Shown in pieces: positions 11,065 through 23,086 of a stretch of DNA of 64,000 nucleotides. How positions within the stretch are numbered: position 1 is the stretch's first letter; every line of letters begins with the position of its first letter. This DNA is from Phragmites australis. Taxonomy: Eukaryota > Streptophyta > Magnoliopsida > Poales > Poaceae. The position numbers were made by a program, and so were the translations under genes. The notes under the pieces are model-generated. The model was not told the origin of the DNA and did not search any database. It was given only the letters and a program-made list of their open reading frames with translations. The DNA is taken from positions 17,362,501 through 17,426,500 of the forward strand of contig NC_084922.1 in the NCBI RefSeq assembly GCF_958298935.1. Direction: 5' to 3'.

Positions 11065-11908
11065 TGTTAGAGCAAGAGATCATCTTGCCCCAGTAAGTAC
11101 GTCAAGAGTTTCTTCTAAGGAGGAGACTCAAGCTTGGAGACGAAATTTGAGAGGAAGGAACGCCACAAATGTATTGATAGTAAAAATATGGATCGGGCTA
11201 TGAGGAGTATCACATGAAGAGTTTGTGATTGTGCTCCTCCGTGTTGTGTTGAGCGTGCCCCCTTTCTCAGATGACCATGACCCCTTATTTATAGTGTTGT
11301 GCGTAGCTTAGCGTAAAATTTACCGCTATGTGCAAAATATCCTGGATCTGGCCAAGTTACATAGCCTTATCCTGTATAACTACTTTTTACCCTACATAGA
11401 AGATAAATATCTACTATGGTAACTATTATGGTACCTGTACCCAGAGGGGTGAGCCGGTCGCCAATTGCGGCCCAGTGCTGGGCTGTCAAGGGTGTCAGGA
11501 TAACCTCCATTGTACTGGGGTGTCAGGACGACGCCCACTAGCATAGGTACTTAATGCCGGTTATTTCCTTGTAGGCAAAGGATGATCAGTGTTTGTCTTC
11601 TGTCAGATCTTTCTTGAGGCCCAATGGCTTACCCCGTAGCCTTTGGGAAGCTTGCCCGAGGCCCAGAGACGAGGGCTCTAGGGGGAGGCATGGCTCCAGG
11701 AGATAGAGGCTTCGGGAGGCATGGCTCTGGGAGATGGAGGCTTCAGAAGGCATGGCTCCGAGAGATAGAGACTTCGGTAGGCATGGCTCTGGGAGGTGGT
11801 TACAACAAAGCATGGAAGTCATAAAGAGGTTTTCGGGAGGCGTGGGCCCATGGGCACAGGCTAGCTGAGCCAAGGGGCCATCGGTGGTCCTTAATAATGA
11901 CCCCAATA
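11065..11908 (-). mobile_element. 3' LTR of minus-strand Tat element
   Basis: Starts TGTTAGAGCAAGAGATC and matches 40431-41219 along its whole length by eye, with some indels (an extra ~30-bp segment near 11460-11490). On the minus strand its first bases are TATTGGGG against TGTTGGGG in the other LTR. TATA box on the minus strand (TATAAATA) at 11286-11293. Confidence 0.85.
11687..11810. repeat. 31-bp minisatellite in LTR
   Basis: GGCATGGCTC starts at 11687, 11718, 11749 and 11780, giving four units of exactly 31 bp. The same array is in the other LTR (about 40997-41120). Confidence 0.9.
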
Positions 11909-12300
11909 GTAGCCCCTCGCAAGGGCGGTCAGCGGAACGGTTAGGCCTACGGTTCTTTCAAAGCAAGGCCTCTGGCGGTCCCTGGCTTGCTGTTGATGGC
12001 TCATGGTCCCTAATATCGCTTGACTTGCCTGGGAAAATTCGATCCACTTGATGTGAACTATGCATTCGATGATGTTGGTGACAAGGGGCATTGAATGCGC
12101 CCTGTGGGAAGGCACGATTACACCTTGTCAGGCTGACGTGGGACGCATGGCATCTTATGGTTGGGGGTCACGGGGGTAGTTCTGCTTCCCCATGATCGTG
12201 GCCAGGCAGGCGAAGGGATAGGGCATACGCTCGTCTTTTTAGGGGGTAATCTCTCCCTTACCTTTATAAGGGGAGGGATCACCTTGAGCGACCTTTTCGC
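11909..12300. other. Spacer with antisense-gene promoter region
   Basis: Between the 3' LTR and the plus-strand antisense gene. No coding sequence is supported. A TATA-like CCTTTATAAGGGG at 12260-12272 lies about 30-40 bp before the plus-strand leader, suggesting a promoter of the antisense gene. Confidence 0.45.
12260..12272 (+). promoter_or_regulatory. Putative TATA box of the antisense gene
   Basis: CCTTTATAAGGGG is followed by a pyrimidine-rich leader 12290-12400. Inference from position only. Confidence 0.4.
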
Positions 12301-13971
12301 TTGCGCCTTGTTCTCATCTTCCCTTTGCCTCTAGTTGTCCTTGCTTTGTGCGTGTGTCTGTCAATTGCTGCTCTTCTTTCTTCTCTACCGTTCAGCACCT
12401 TTCGCCATCTTCTTGTGATCTGTATGGCCATTTTGAGTGCCCTGGGTGGAGCAGGAACTCAGGAGGCGCCGGTTCCCCTATTGTTAATTGGGCTGCCGCC
12501 TTGGGTGGAGCTCTGTCATGCCAGCAGAAGTCATCCCCAGTAGACCACCGTGCTGGGGGCGTCTGCCATCGATGAGGAGGAGCTTAACTGGATGGTTAGG
12601 TAGGGGAAGATTACCTCCAGAGCCGTCATTCAGACTCCGTTGGATGAGGAGGTCCCGGAGCCTCTAGCCCACGAAGTCGTGGTGTTCTAGGCTTTCTTCG
12701 AAGCGGGCCTGGGCTTTTTGTCGATGCCGCTGTTCGAGGAGGTGCTTCGCCTCTACTACGTGGAGCTTTCGTAGCTCCATGCCAATGCCATCGCCCGCTT
12801 GGCCACCTTCGAGTGGGCTATGCGGGTGGAGGGGTGCGAAGAGAGGGCAGAATTCTTTGCGGCCCTCCACTTCATCAGCTATCAGCTGAAGTAGATCAAG
12901 GGCGAGGGGACAAAGAGGCCCCTCAGCTTCGGCAGTGTTAATTTCCAGATACGGTCATAGTACCGCGATGCCTTCCTGGCGAAGGCTATTAATGGTCAAT
13001 GGTATACTGGCTGGTTGTAGCGATGGTTTTACTACAACATTGGCCTCGCATCCCCCCCTTTGCTCCACAAACCTAGATATCACGTATGTCCCGGAATCAG
13101 AGACGGGGATCACAGACAACCAGTTTGCTTCACGGCTGGCTCTTCTCCGGAGGGTGGCTGAAAGGATGAACATGTGTGATCTCATGTAGGAGTTCACCAT
13201 GTCAAGAATTCGGCCCCTTCAAATGGGCTGGGACTGCGCCTTTGAGAAAGGTGCGGAAGAGTGGTCGAAGATGTACTACGGCCCCCCAGTCAACTCTGGT
13301 GAGTCCTCTTTGTTGTCTGTTTTTTGATTCGTAGATGTGAGCTGCCTTTTTCTTTCAGAGAGCTGCCTTCTGCTGGAGTGCACGACGGAGATCACCGAGG
13401 TGATCCTGGGCCCACCTACTCACACGGAGCAGGTGCAATGAGTGGCTCTGACACGGAGTAGGAAGCGGTACAACCGCGTCTGCTTTTACCTCGAAGTTGG
13501 GGTTCTGGCATAGCGGGCTCTGTCAAAGCCTAAGGATGCTAGGAAACAAGCGCATGCCACTCCCATGATCCATGCCAAGCCGCTCTGGGCCCGGCAGCCT
13601 TTTGTCTCTGGAGGTTCGCATACTGGCTCGATGGTTGAGTCGTCCGAGGTGTCGCTTGCCTGTAGGAAGTGTCAGAGGCAGGCCGGAAGTGCGAGCGACC
13701 TGTCTGGAGGTGAGGGTCAGCTCAAGGGTGGTTACCGGGGGAAGGGCCTAGCCTCTCTGGACATTGGTAACAATGGACAGAGCTGGAGAGGAGGCGTGGC
13801 CTCCGTGGAATATGATTTTGCGTTCACCATTTCGGACATCGATGACGTTATGGGCCCTTCTATGAGAGGGTTTAGGGGACTTTGTGAGGCGTTGTTGCTT
13901 CGTTAGCTATATCCTGTTTGGGTCATGCACCGGGATCTTGACCTTGTCTTTCATGGTATTTCGCAGCGACC
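12301..13971 (+). pseudogene. Antisense gene (aORF) of Tat element, 5' segment
   Basis: Lies on the strand opposite to gag-pol, between pol and the 3' LTR, where Tat-lineage elements carry an antisense gene. Peptides LYYVELS, FFAALHFISYQLK (12730-12893) and WFYYNIGLASPPFA (about 13024-13065) recall the plant 'putative gypsy-type transposon' domain (Transposase_28, PF04195). A clean GT-AG intron of 60 bp is plausible at 13299-13358 (TCTG|GTGAGT ... TTCTTTCAG|AGAG). Several stop codons interrupt the frame. The gene is cut at 13972 by the CRM-like element and resumes after 21638. Biochemical function is unknown; the domain name does not imply proven transposase activity. Confidence 0.65.
13299..13358 (+). 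other. Putative 60-bp intron in antisense gene
   Basis: GTGAGT donor and a TTTTTCTTTCAG acceptor flank an AT-richer tract. Predicted from splice consensus only. Confidence 0.5.
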
Positions 13972-13976
13972 ACTGA

Positions 13977-14894
13977 TAATATGAACAAGGGTTCCCGATC
14001 TTCCGAAAGGTTTTGGTAACTCTCGATTTGGTGGAAACGAGACACAAGTCGATCCGGCTTCCGAACAACACGATCCGAAACCCCGCAATCGCAGCACCAC
14101 GTCTCCTCTGGTTATCAACCGGCGTTGCACGGTTGACCTCGCCAAGAAGGCTAAAAACCTTGCCTGCGAATCGAAGAACACAAGCAAGAACAAGGAAGAA
14201 TGCAACCAAATTGCAGATGAATGATTAATCTCACGAGTTGGGGTCTCACAAACCGATGAAACGGCGAAACTGTTCTTGACAGAATAATCTAAGCAAAACC
14301 CAACCCTAATTAGGGTGGCGGCTACTGTATATAAAGGATTAGGGTCGGCCAAGGACCCCTGGACGCGTCCCTAATGGACTCCAACACGATACATGGCCTA
14401 ACGGACCAAAAACGGTGACGCAGCACCGGGACAGATTCTGGATGCTGACTTGTTTCGATGTTTCCCGTTGACTCAGAAGGAATTTGGACCTCAAACCAAC
14501 ACCATTGGTTACCTTATGAAATTATCTTTCCAACCATATGTGAATCGTCGAAAACGGAGTCCGGATGCGTCCTAGGCGTCCGTTTTACTGCTCGCTGGTC
14601 CTGGAGGTCGAGACTAATTCGGACTCGAGTTGGACTAGACCTCCTGCTGTTGTTGGACGTCCTAGCTGCTCCTCCACGCCTCCAAGCCTTCCTCTATGTG
14701 TCTCCTTATCCTCTCCATGATTCCTAAGCAACACATAATCATTAGGTAGTAATCTATTCTCAAAATTATATAAAGAGTTGCTTAGGAACGAGCTCACCTC
14801 TAAATTTAATTGTCGTGCGCGAGCTCTTGTGATTGGACCTTGAAAGTTCAATGGAGGATCATTGTATATATCCGAGGGAGTGATGTCCTCATCA
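13977..14894 (-). mobile_element. 3' LTR of minus-strand CRM-like element
   Basis: 918 bp, same length as the 5' LTR. In plus orientation it starts TAATATGAACAAGGG, so the element ends ...CATATTA rather than the common CA; both LTRs and the ACTGA duplication agree on this edge. It encodes the last ~103 codons of the polyprotein (14893-14585). Confidence 0.9.
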
Positions 14895-17800
14895 TCCTCC
14901 CCCTCTTGAATTGGAGTCGTCCTCGACTCAAGCTCATCATCGGCTCCCAAGTAAGGTTTCAAATCTGCAATGTTAAAAGAAGGACTAACCCCGAACTCGG
15001 GTGGCAACTCAAGTTTATATGCATTATCATTTATTTTCTCAATTATCTTATAAGGACTAGCAGCTCTTGGCATTAATTTAGACTTACGCAGCTCTGGAAA
15101 CCTATCTTTTCTTAAATGTAACCACACTAAATCACCCGGTTCAAGTTTGACTTCTTTCCTACCTTCACTACCAGCAATTCTATACTTTTCATTCATCTTT
15201 TCGATATTTATTTTAGTTGTTTCATGCAACTTATGAATAAAATCAGCACGTGCACTAGCATCACTATGTGTTCTTTCAGTGGTAGGTAAAGGCAAAAGAT
15301 CAATAAGAGCGCGAGGGGTAAAACCATACACTACCTGAAAAGGACTTACCTTGGTGGTAGAATGTGTTGCCCGATTATAAGCAAACTCCACGTGGGGCAA
15401 ACATTCTTCCCACATCTTCAAATTTTTCTTCAAAATAGCTCTCAACATGGTACCCAAAGTGCGGTTCACTACCTCCGTTTGGCCATCAGTTTGTGGGTGG
15501 CAAGTAGTAGAAAACAATAGTTTTGTACCCAACTTATTCCATAGAGTGCGTCAAAAGTGACTCAAAAATTTAGCGTCGCGATCTGAAACAATAGTAGAAG
15601 GCATACCATGCAAGCGAACAATCTCTTTGAAAAAGAGGTCAGCAATATAAACGGCATCATCACTTTTATGACAAGGTATAAAATGTGCCATCTTAGAAAA
15701 ACGATCCACAACAACAAAAATGCTATCCCTCCCCCTCTTAGTCCTAGGCAATCCCAAAACAAAGTCCATCGAAATATCTGCCCAAGGAATAGAAGGAACA
15801 GGAAGAGGCATATACAAACCATGTGGATTCAAGCGAGACTTAGCCTTTTGACATGTGGTACAGCGTGCCACGAACCGCTCAACATCTCTCCTCATCTTTG
15901 GCCAAAAGAAATATGTGGCCAACATATCCTCCGTCTTCTTAGCACCAAAATGTCCCATCAATCCTCCTCCATGTGCTTCCTGCAACAACAAAAGACGAAC
16001 GGAACCAACTGGAATGCATAGACGGTTAGCTCTAAACACAAATCCATCATTGATCACAAACTTGTTCCACGTACGTCCCTCTTTACAGTTCAACAATACA
16101 TCTTTAAAATCAGGATCAAGCACATATTGTTCTTTTATTGAGTCAAGTCCAAAAATTCTATAATCAAGTTGGGACAACAAAGCATATCGTCTAGACAAAG
16201 CATCAGCAATTATATTATCCTTCCCTTTCTTGTGTTTGATAACATAAGGAAAAGATTCAATAAATTCAACCCACTTAGCATGTCTACGATTCAGATTATG
16301 TTGAGAACGAAGATACTTAAGCGATTCATGATCTGAATGTATAACAAATTCTTTAGGCCACAAATAATGACGCCACGTCTCTAAAGAACGTACAAGTGCA
16401 TACAATTCCTTATCATACGTAGAATAATTAAGAACAGGGCCATACAATTTTTCACTAAAGTATGCAACGGGCTTACCTTCTTGCATCAAAACACCTCCAA
16501 TGCCAACTCCACTTGCATCACATTCTAGCTCAAAGGTCTTACCAAAATTTGGAAGTTGCAGCAATGGCGCGTGCGTAAGCTTGTCCTTCAAAGTGTCAAA
16601 GGACTCCTCTTGTGCCTTACCCCAATGGAACACCACACCTTTCTTTGTCAACTCGTGTAAGGGGGCAGCAATGGCGCTGAAATCCTTCACGAAACGACGA
16701 TAAAAACCTGCAAGTCCAAGAAAACTTCTCACCTGTTTGATGGTTTGGGGCACCGGCCAACTCTTTATGGCTTCAATTTTCATCTCATCCACCTCAATTT
16801 CCTGTGGAGTAATAACATAGCCAAGAAAAGAGACTCGATCCGTGCAAAAGATGCACTTCTCAAGGTTACCAAATAAACGTGCATCACGTAAAGCATTAAA
16901 AACAGCACGTAAGTGATCCATATGTTCATCCAAAGACTTGCTATAAATCAATATATCATCAAAGTAAACCACCACAAATCGTCCAATAAAAGCTCTTAAA
17001 ACCTCATTCATCAAACGCATGAAAGTGCTAGGTGCATTAGTTAAACCAAAAGGCATTACTAACCACTCATATAATCCGAATTTAGTTTTGAAAGTTGTTT
17101 TCCATTCATCTCCAAGTTTCATTCTAATTTGGTGGTAAGCACTACGCAAGTCGATCTTTGTAAAAATTACAGAGCCACACAACTCATCAAGCATATCATC
17201 AAGTCTAGGAATAGGATGGCGATATCGAATAGTAATGTTATTGATGGCTCTACAATCAACACACATACGCCAAGTACCATCTTTCTTAGGAACCAAAATC
17301 ACAGGAACAGCACAAGGACTAAGGCTCTCACGTACATACCCGCGGTCCAAAAGCTCTTGGACTTGCCGCTGAATTTCCTTAGTCTCCTCGGGATTGGCTC
17401 GATACGCAGCACGATTTGGCAATGTTGCTCCCGGGATCAAATCAATTTGATGCTCTATCCCTCTCATAGGTGGCAGTCCCGGGGGTATCTCAGCTGGGAA
17501 AACATCCTCATACTCCTGCAAAAGGTTAGTGGCAGCAGGAGGTATCGAACTAATAACATCATCAAGCGAATACAAAACTCGTTTGCAAACCAAGGTGTAG
17601 CAAATATCATTATTAGAAATTTCAGCAAGGTCACTTTTTAGTGCAAGCATAACACCACCCTTCAATTTTATGCCCTCTACCTTAGAACTAGGTGCAGACT
17701 TATCCTTTTTAGGTGGGTAAAGAGAATTAGCAACTTGCTGATTTTCAGATTTAGTATCACGCAAATTAGCAGCTCGTTCTTTATCAGCTTGTACAATTTC

Positions 17801-19570
17801 AGCAGGGGTCATAGGAACCAAAGTAATTTTCTTTCCTTTATGCATAAAAGTATATGTATTACTTCTACCATGGTGTATAGCATCATTATCAAATTCCCAA
17901 GGTCGACCCAATAAAAGTGAGCAAGCTTCCATAGGTACCACATCACAGTCAACATAATCAGCATAGGAACCAATGGAAAAAGAAACTCTGCAAGTTTGTG
18001 TTACCTTAGCTTTTCCAGCATCATTAAACCACTGAAGGTTATATGGATGGGGGTGTTGGCGTGTGGTCAAGCCAAGCTTCTTGACCAAATCTGAACTCAC
18101 CAAATTATTACAACTACCTCCATCGATGATGACACGTGCTCGCCGATTTTGGATGACGAAGAAAATCTGGAACAAGTTATGGCGTTGCAGCTTCTCTGGT
18201 TGTTGTACCTTTGTGCTGAGCGCCCGCTGCACAATGATGCTCCTATAGGTCGCTGTGTCATCACTGCACAAGATTTCGTTGCTCTCCTCAACAACTGGTT
18301 CTTCTTCTCCTTCTTCCTCAATGTCAGAGGCGCTGATGTACCCATCTTCCGTTGCAATGTATGCCCGCTGACTTGGGCAATCCTTCTGCACATGACCGAA
18401 TCCATGGCAGCGACGGCACTGAATGCCAGAGGTGCGTCCCGTTGATGCAACAGAGGAAGCACTCTTGGAAGGTCCCTGCAAAACAGAATTTTTACCTGAG
18501 CCTGAAGGTCGTGTAGTGACCGGATTTGGTGCCGTAGCTGCTTGTTGCTTGCTCACTGGTGAGGGAGCCCTATAAGTGGATGGTTTGGACAACCCAAAGG
18601 ATGGTCCTGTGCGCGGCGTGTATGTGGTGCTGGCCTTGTACTTGCCCTGCTGCTCACGCCCCTGCAACTCCTTCTCTGCAAGCATAGCAAACTGAAACAA
18701 CTGGTTGACATTGTTAAATTCTTTATAATCAATAATATCCTGGATTTCACGTCTCAAACCCGAATAAAATCGACAAATAGAATCTTCGTTTCCCTCTACT
18801 ATGCCACAACGCATCAAGCCCTTTTGAAGCTCACCATAATAATCCTGCACAGATTTATCTCCCTGTTCTAAGCGCATCAATTTCTTACGCAGGTCTCTAT
18901 GATAAGATGGGGGAACAAATCTATCACGCATAGCAACCTTAAGCTCTTCCCATGTACGAGGTGTGGCACCATCTGCAGCTAAACCAGTCCACCAAATAAT
19001 AGCAAAATCTTTAAACTCACTAGTGGCTTGTCTAACTCTATGTTGTTCAGGTACTTGGTGGGCACTAAATTTTTGCTCTACTGTCATCTCCCAATCAAGA
19101 TATCCCTCAGCATCATAATGTCCCGAAAAAGAAGGTATAGTAAATTTAACCTTAGCATAAGGATCTTTAGGAGCTCGATTATACATACCTCGATGGTGGT
19201 GGTGATGTGGAACGCCACCCATACCTGTGGTGTTAGTGCGAAGACGACGCCGTAATCTGTTTTGCAATGTCGCCGCTGGATCAACATTAACATCGTCATC
19301 ATACAACTCATCACCGGTGTTGCTTCCATTCACATCTTCGTTGTGCACAGGACGGTTTTCCAACGCATTTACCCTGTCGGTGAGCTCAGATAACCGTTTG
19401 TCCACCCGCTCAACCGCGTTTGCGAGTTTCATCTCAATTATCGCTTCAGTGACAGCCTTGATGACTGTCTCCTTCATCTCCTTCTGAGCATTGTCTACAA
19501 CAGCTTGTAGCTGCTCTTGGCTGACACACTCCTTGAAGTCCTTTGACGTTTTATCTCCTTCAACTGACAT
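14585..19570 (-). pseudogene. CRM-like gag-pol polyprotein with one internal stop
   Basis: A single minus-strand frame of about 1,660 codons is broken only at 15551-15553, where a Trp codon of a conserved HFW(R/K)TLW block is TGA. The preferred start is the second ATG (19570, [10 protein letters not shown]), matching the start in the plus-strand copy; an upstream in-frame ATG is at 19585. Counting from 19585: Gag core about 150-310; CCHC zinc knuckle 390-403 ([14 protein letters not shown]); protease DGG at 488; RT 735-920 with YFDD at 874-877; RNase H from 1015 with D1023; integrase HHCC 1205-1245, DDE aspartates 1274 and 1335. The glutamate block (HPQTDGQTE) and a KDRFPELRKSKL block follow the stop. 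The tail, including [16 protein letters not shown], is encoded in the 3' LTR. One mutation separates this copy from an open frame. Confidence 0.92.
15551..15553 (-). other. In-frame TGA nonsense codon in gag-pol
   Basis: TGA stands where the plus-strand relative has TGG. The frame is open on both sides with no shift. It lies between the second aspartate and the glutamate of the integrase core, so a truncated product would lack a complete DDE site. Confidence 0.9.
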
Positions 19571-20700
19571 TGTGGAAAAAAACACAACAACAAACAGTGA
19601 AGGTTATCCCTAATAATCGTACTACAAAGGTGGAGTGGTGCCTCTCAATCAAGATCAGCAAAGGTAGACACCTTACCAAGCTCTTACCAGGGTTCTTACC
19701 AGCAAAGCAAAGGATACCTGGAAGGCGTGCGAGCGATTGCAGGGATGCAAACCAGTGCTGTCCAGAAGAATCTGTGGATCTTGGAAGGCACACAAAGAGA
19801 ACAAATATGTATATGTGGAACACAAATCAGAAACAGATAGTAATGCTGAATTATAGTCCCAAGTACTTGTTCTCGTTGCTGGCCTAAAGTGTTGCAAGTA
19901 CCAAGTATGTGTGATAAACAAGGTGGAGAAACAAGTATGATGGATAGCAAGAGCAACAGAAACAAAGAACTAAATAGCACACACTAACACAGCTCACTTT
20001 GCCCTTCTCTATGTGCTCCTCTAGATATTGTTTCTCTTTTGCCCCTCTCTTTTTTCTATTTTTTTGGGCTGTCGTTGTTTTTTTGGGAAAATTCGACTTT
20101 TTCTTTTTATTTTTTTGATATTTTTTTTCACTTAGGAGCACACAAGAGGGAACCACAGAAAAATTGAGCTTAAACAAGTGAAAGACGTGGCCTGTAGAAT
20201 TTTCTGAAGTTCAGCCGGAAAATGAGAAAAATATTTGGAAATTGAAAACTCAAACTTCGGAGGTGAATTCGGGAATTCTGATTTCGCCGAACCCGGCGAA
20301 GATGGGGACAAACGGATCCGAAACGCCGTTTCGATGCGAAAAACTCTGTGACTTTTCTGAAAACGGAGTTCGTACGCGAAAGTTATGCCCGATTTAAGAA
20401 ACGACTCCGAATTAGAGGACAAAACGGGAAGAAAGTGGGGAAAATATGCGACGGAGGCTAGGGTTTGATGGAAACGGTGGGGAAAAACACACGAACTGGA
20501 CTCTAACATGACCTAACCAGCAACAAGACCTTGACCAGGACACAAACTCAACACGACGAACTCTGAAACTGAAATATGCAAAAGCTAAAGGCGCGGAAGG
20601 GTTGTAGGACAGGGGAAAAAAACGATATGGCAGTGGACTATGGAACGAAGGCGAAAACACTCGAAACTAAGGGTAGATATGAACCTGACGGTATACCTGA
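19571..20700 (-). other. 5' leader of minus-strand CRM-like element
   Basis: About 1.1 kb between primer site and gag start. Homopolymer-rich tracts are present (20030-20130, T-rich on plus). Overlapping short frames show no conserved motif. The leader of the plus-strand copy (24010-25238) has similar length and composition. Confidence 0.6.
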
Positions 20701-20713
20701 AGCTCTGATACCA
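20701..20713 (-). other. Primer binding site, tRNA-iMet type
   Basis: The minus strand reads TGGTATCAGAGCT two bases inside the 5' LTR. This is the standard initiator-methionine tRNA primer site of plant LTR retrotransposons. Confidence 0.9.
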
Positions 20714-20715
20714 CT

Positions 20716-21633
20716 TAATATGAACAAGGGTTCCCGATCTTCCGAAAGGTTCTGGTAACTCTCGATTTTGTGGAAACGAGACACAAGTCGATCCGGCTTC
20801 CGAACAACACGATCCGAAACCCCGCAATCGCAGCACCACGTCTCCTCTGGTTATCAATCGGCGTTGCACGGTTGACCTCGCCAAGAAGGCTAAAAACCTT
20901 GCCTGCGAATCGAAGAACACAAGCAAGAACAAGAAAGAATGCAACCAACTTGCAGATGAATGATTAATCTCACGAGTTGGGGTCTCACAAACTGACGAAA
21001 TGGCGAAACTATTCTTGACAGAATAATCTAAGCAAAACCCAACCCTAATTAGGGCGGCGGCTACTGTATATAAAGGATTAGGGTCGGCCAAGGACCCCTG
21101 GACGCGTCCCTAATGGACTCCAACACAATACATGGCCCAACGGACCAAAAACGGTGACGCAGCACCGGGACAGATTCTAGACGCTAACTTGTTTCGACGT
21201 TTCCCGTTGACTCAGAAGGAATTTGGACCTCAAACCAACACCATTGGTTTCCTTATGAAATTATCTTTCCAACCATATATGAATCGTCGAAAACGGAGTC
21301 CGGATGCGTCCTGGGCGTCCGTTTTACTGCTCGCTGGTCCTGGAGGTCGAGACTGATTCGGACTCGAGTTGGACTAGACCTCCTGCTGTTGTTGGACATC
21401 CTAGCTGCTCCTCCACGCCTCCAAGCCTTCCTCTATGTGTCTCCTTGTCCTCTCCATGATTCCTAAGCAACACATAATCATTAGGTAGTAATCTATTCTC
21501 AAAATTATATAAAGAGTTGCTTAGGAACGAGCTCACCTCTAAATTTAATTGTCGTGCGCGAGCTCTTGTGATTGGACCTTGAAAGTTCAATGGAGGATCA
21601 TTGTATGTATCCGAGGGAGTGATGTCCTCATCA
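20716..21633 (-). mobile_element. 5' LTR of minus-strand CRM-like element
   Basis: 918 bp, begins TGATGAGGACATCACTC on the minus strand at 21633. Contains TTTATATACAG (minus strand, 21074-21064) as probable TATA box. It also holds a copy of the C-terminal coding tail, silent here because it lies upstream of gag. Confidence 0.9.
21061..21076 (-). promoter_or_regulatory. LTR TATA box
   Basis: CCTTTATATACAGTAG on the minus strand; the same motif occurs at the equivalent place in all CRM-like LTRs of the window. Confidence 0.65.
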
Positions 21634-21638
21634 ACTGA

Positions 21639-23081
21639 GGTGGATGTGTCTTCGACTCCTCCCTCAGAGGCTGGGGAGCTCTGATAGGGGCTAGGGACTC
21701 CTCCGGAGGTGTCCCTGAAGGCTGCCTTGGGGGACGTGGCCTCATCTCCGTGGAGTCCCGAGCCGGTTGGTGACTTGGCCCGGACGGTCGGTGCTAGGGG
21801 CACTGTGCCCTCCACCGGGGCTCCCTCTACGCAGCCGAGGGGGGCCCCGGCCTTGGGGTATTGACTTTGGATGACTTCGTACTTTGCCCGGAGGTGTCAA
21901 GGGCCTTTGTCGTGTCCACTTCTCTTCTTTGGAGTAGAGAGGTCGAGTGATCATTGGCCCATCGTCCTTTGGAGGAGGCACGTCTGGTAGCGGCAGCCCT
22001 GCAGGTCAGTAGTTAGTCATGATTTACTGGGTCCGGTGTCTGGTTTTGAGTAGCTTATTTTGTCTTTTCCTTCTTCTGTTGTCCCTCATAGCAAGTATAT
22101 TTTTGACGAGGGCACTGGGAGATGGGTGGCACCAGGCCTTTGCCGCAGCCCGTGACGAGGTTGACGGCCTTCATCAGGCCTTGGAGGAGGCCCGGAAGCA
22201 GGTGGAGTCTTCGGAGGGTCGTCTTCAGGAGGAGATGGCGCTCCGTGAGCGTGAGGAGGGTCTCCGGCGGGAGGAGGTTTTGAAGCGCGAGCGCGTGGAG
22301 GCTCAAGAGCTAAAGGCTGCTAAAGACCTTTGGTAGGCAAAAGAGTTCGCCAATGCGGCCAATGCGGCCCGGGTGTCAGTCGAAGGTGATGTTGAGAACC
22401 TTCGGGCCGCGGTGGGCGAGGTGTGGCGAGAGCTGAAGGAGGCTCAAGCATCGGAGGGAGCACTGCACTCGGAGTGCTAGCGGTTAGCTGCACTTGCATT
22501 GGAGGTTGCCCGGATCACCTCCGACGCCCTGAGCGGCCTTAGGGCCAGGTGTCCGCCGCTACCTTCTAACTCGGGGGCGCCGGTGATGTTGCTCTTCTGG
22601 CTTCTGTCTACCGCGAAGGTCATGGTTAGAGATGCGGAGACATACACGAGGTCCAGCGCATGTGTGGCCGCGACGCTCTAGCTGACCCTGCTGCACCAAG
22701 CGGGGGTTAGTCCTCTCGAAGTACTGGAGTAGCAGGTACCGGACTCCGTGATCGAGGGTTTTCGGCTCGAGGTACGTCCGGTGGAGATTCGTGTGGCTCT
22801 GGAGAACATCCGTCATAAATTATGGGCAAGGCACGGCCGGGGTGTGACGCTGCGCTACATGGCAGGTCAGGTGACTCCAGGTGCCACGGGAGTTCTTCGT
22901 CTGTGTTCTTCATCAAGAGGTCCGGCCCTTCATCCAGAGCCTGCAGGCACGCTGCGGCCCTCTAGAGGCCTCTCGCTTCACGCTGTTGCTTCGCAGGAGC
23001 AGTCTTCGTGTGTGGATGCCCCAGAGGTGTAGCTCTATTACAGACTATCTGTTTTTTGCCTTCTTTCTTTCTGAAGGGGGT
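21639..23081 (+). pseudogene. Antisense gene (aORF) of Tat element, middle segment
   Basis: Continues the gene from 13971 after the ACTGA duplication. A Ser/Pro/Gly-rich part (21640-22000) leads to a probable intron (donor CAG|GTCAGT near 22006, acceptor CCCTCATAG near 22090) and then a coiled coil at about 22150-22480: DEVDGLHQALEEARKQVES, then ALREREEGLRREEVLKRE, with regular charged heptads. A stop interrupts after KDLW (22334). This coiled-coil C-terminal half resembles that of plant aORF proteins. It is cut at 23086 by the plus-strand CRM-like element. Role unknown; dimerisation through the coiled coil is an inference. Confidence 0.6.
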
Positions 23082-23086
23082 CAAAG

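Larger units (their letters stand above)
13977..21633 (-). mobile_element. Complete CRM-like Ty3/gypsy element (minus)
   Basis: Two 918-bp LTRs (13977-14894 and 20716-21633) enclose a gag-pol gene. The target duplication ACTGA lies at 13972-13976 and 21634-21638. The primer site on the minus strand, TGGTATCAGAGCT (20713-20701), is the initiator-Met tRNA type. The polypurine tract is AAGAGGGGGAGGA (minus strand, 14907-14895). LTRs start TGATGAGGACATCACTC, like cereal centromeric retrotransposons (CRM/CRR), and the coding frame runs into the 3' LTR, known for CRM group A. About 23 LTR differences by eye (~2.5%) would mean roughly 1 My at 1.3e-8 per site per year. Confidence 0.85.

Noticed and set aside
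15608..16021. Plus-strand frames within 15551-19585
   Set aside because: Shadows of the long minus-strand gag-pol frame, without motifs of their own.
19190..19210. His-rich tract (five His) as a metal-binding feature
   Set aside because: A short low-complexity run in a poorly conserved Gag linker; absent from the sister element.
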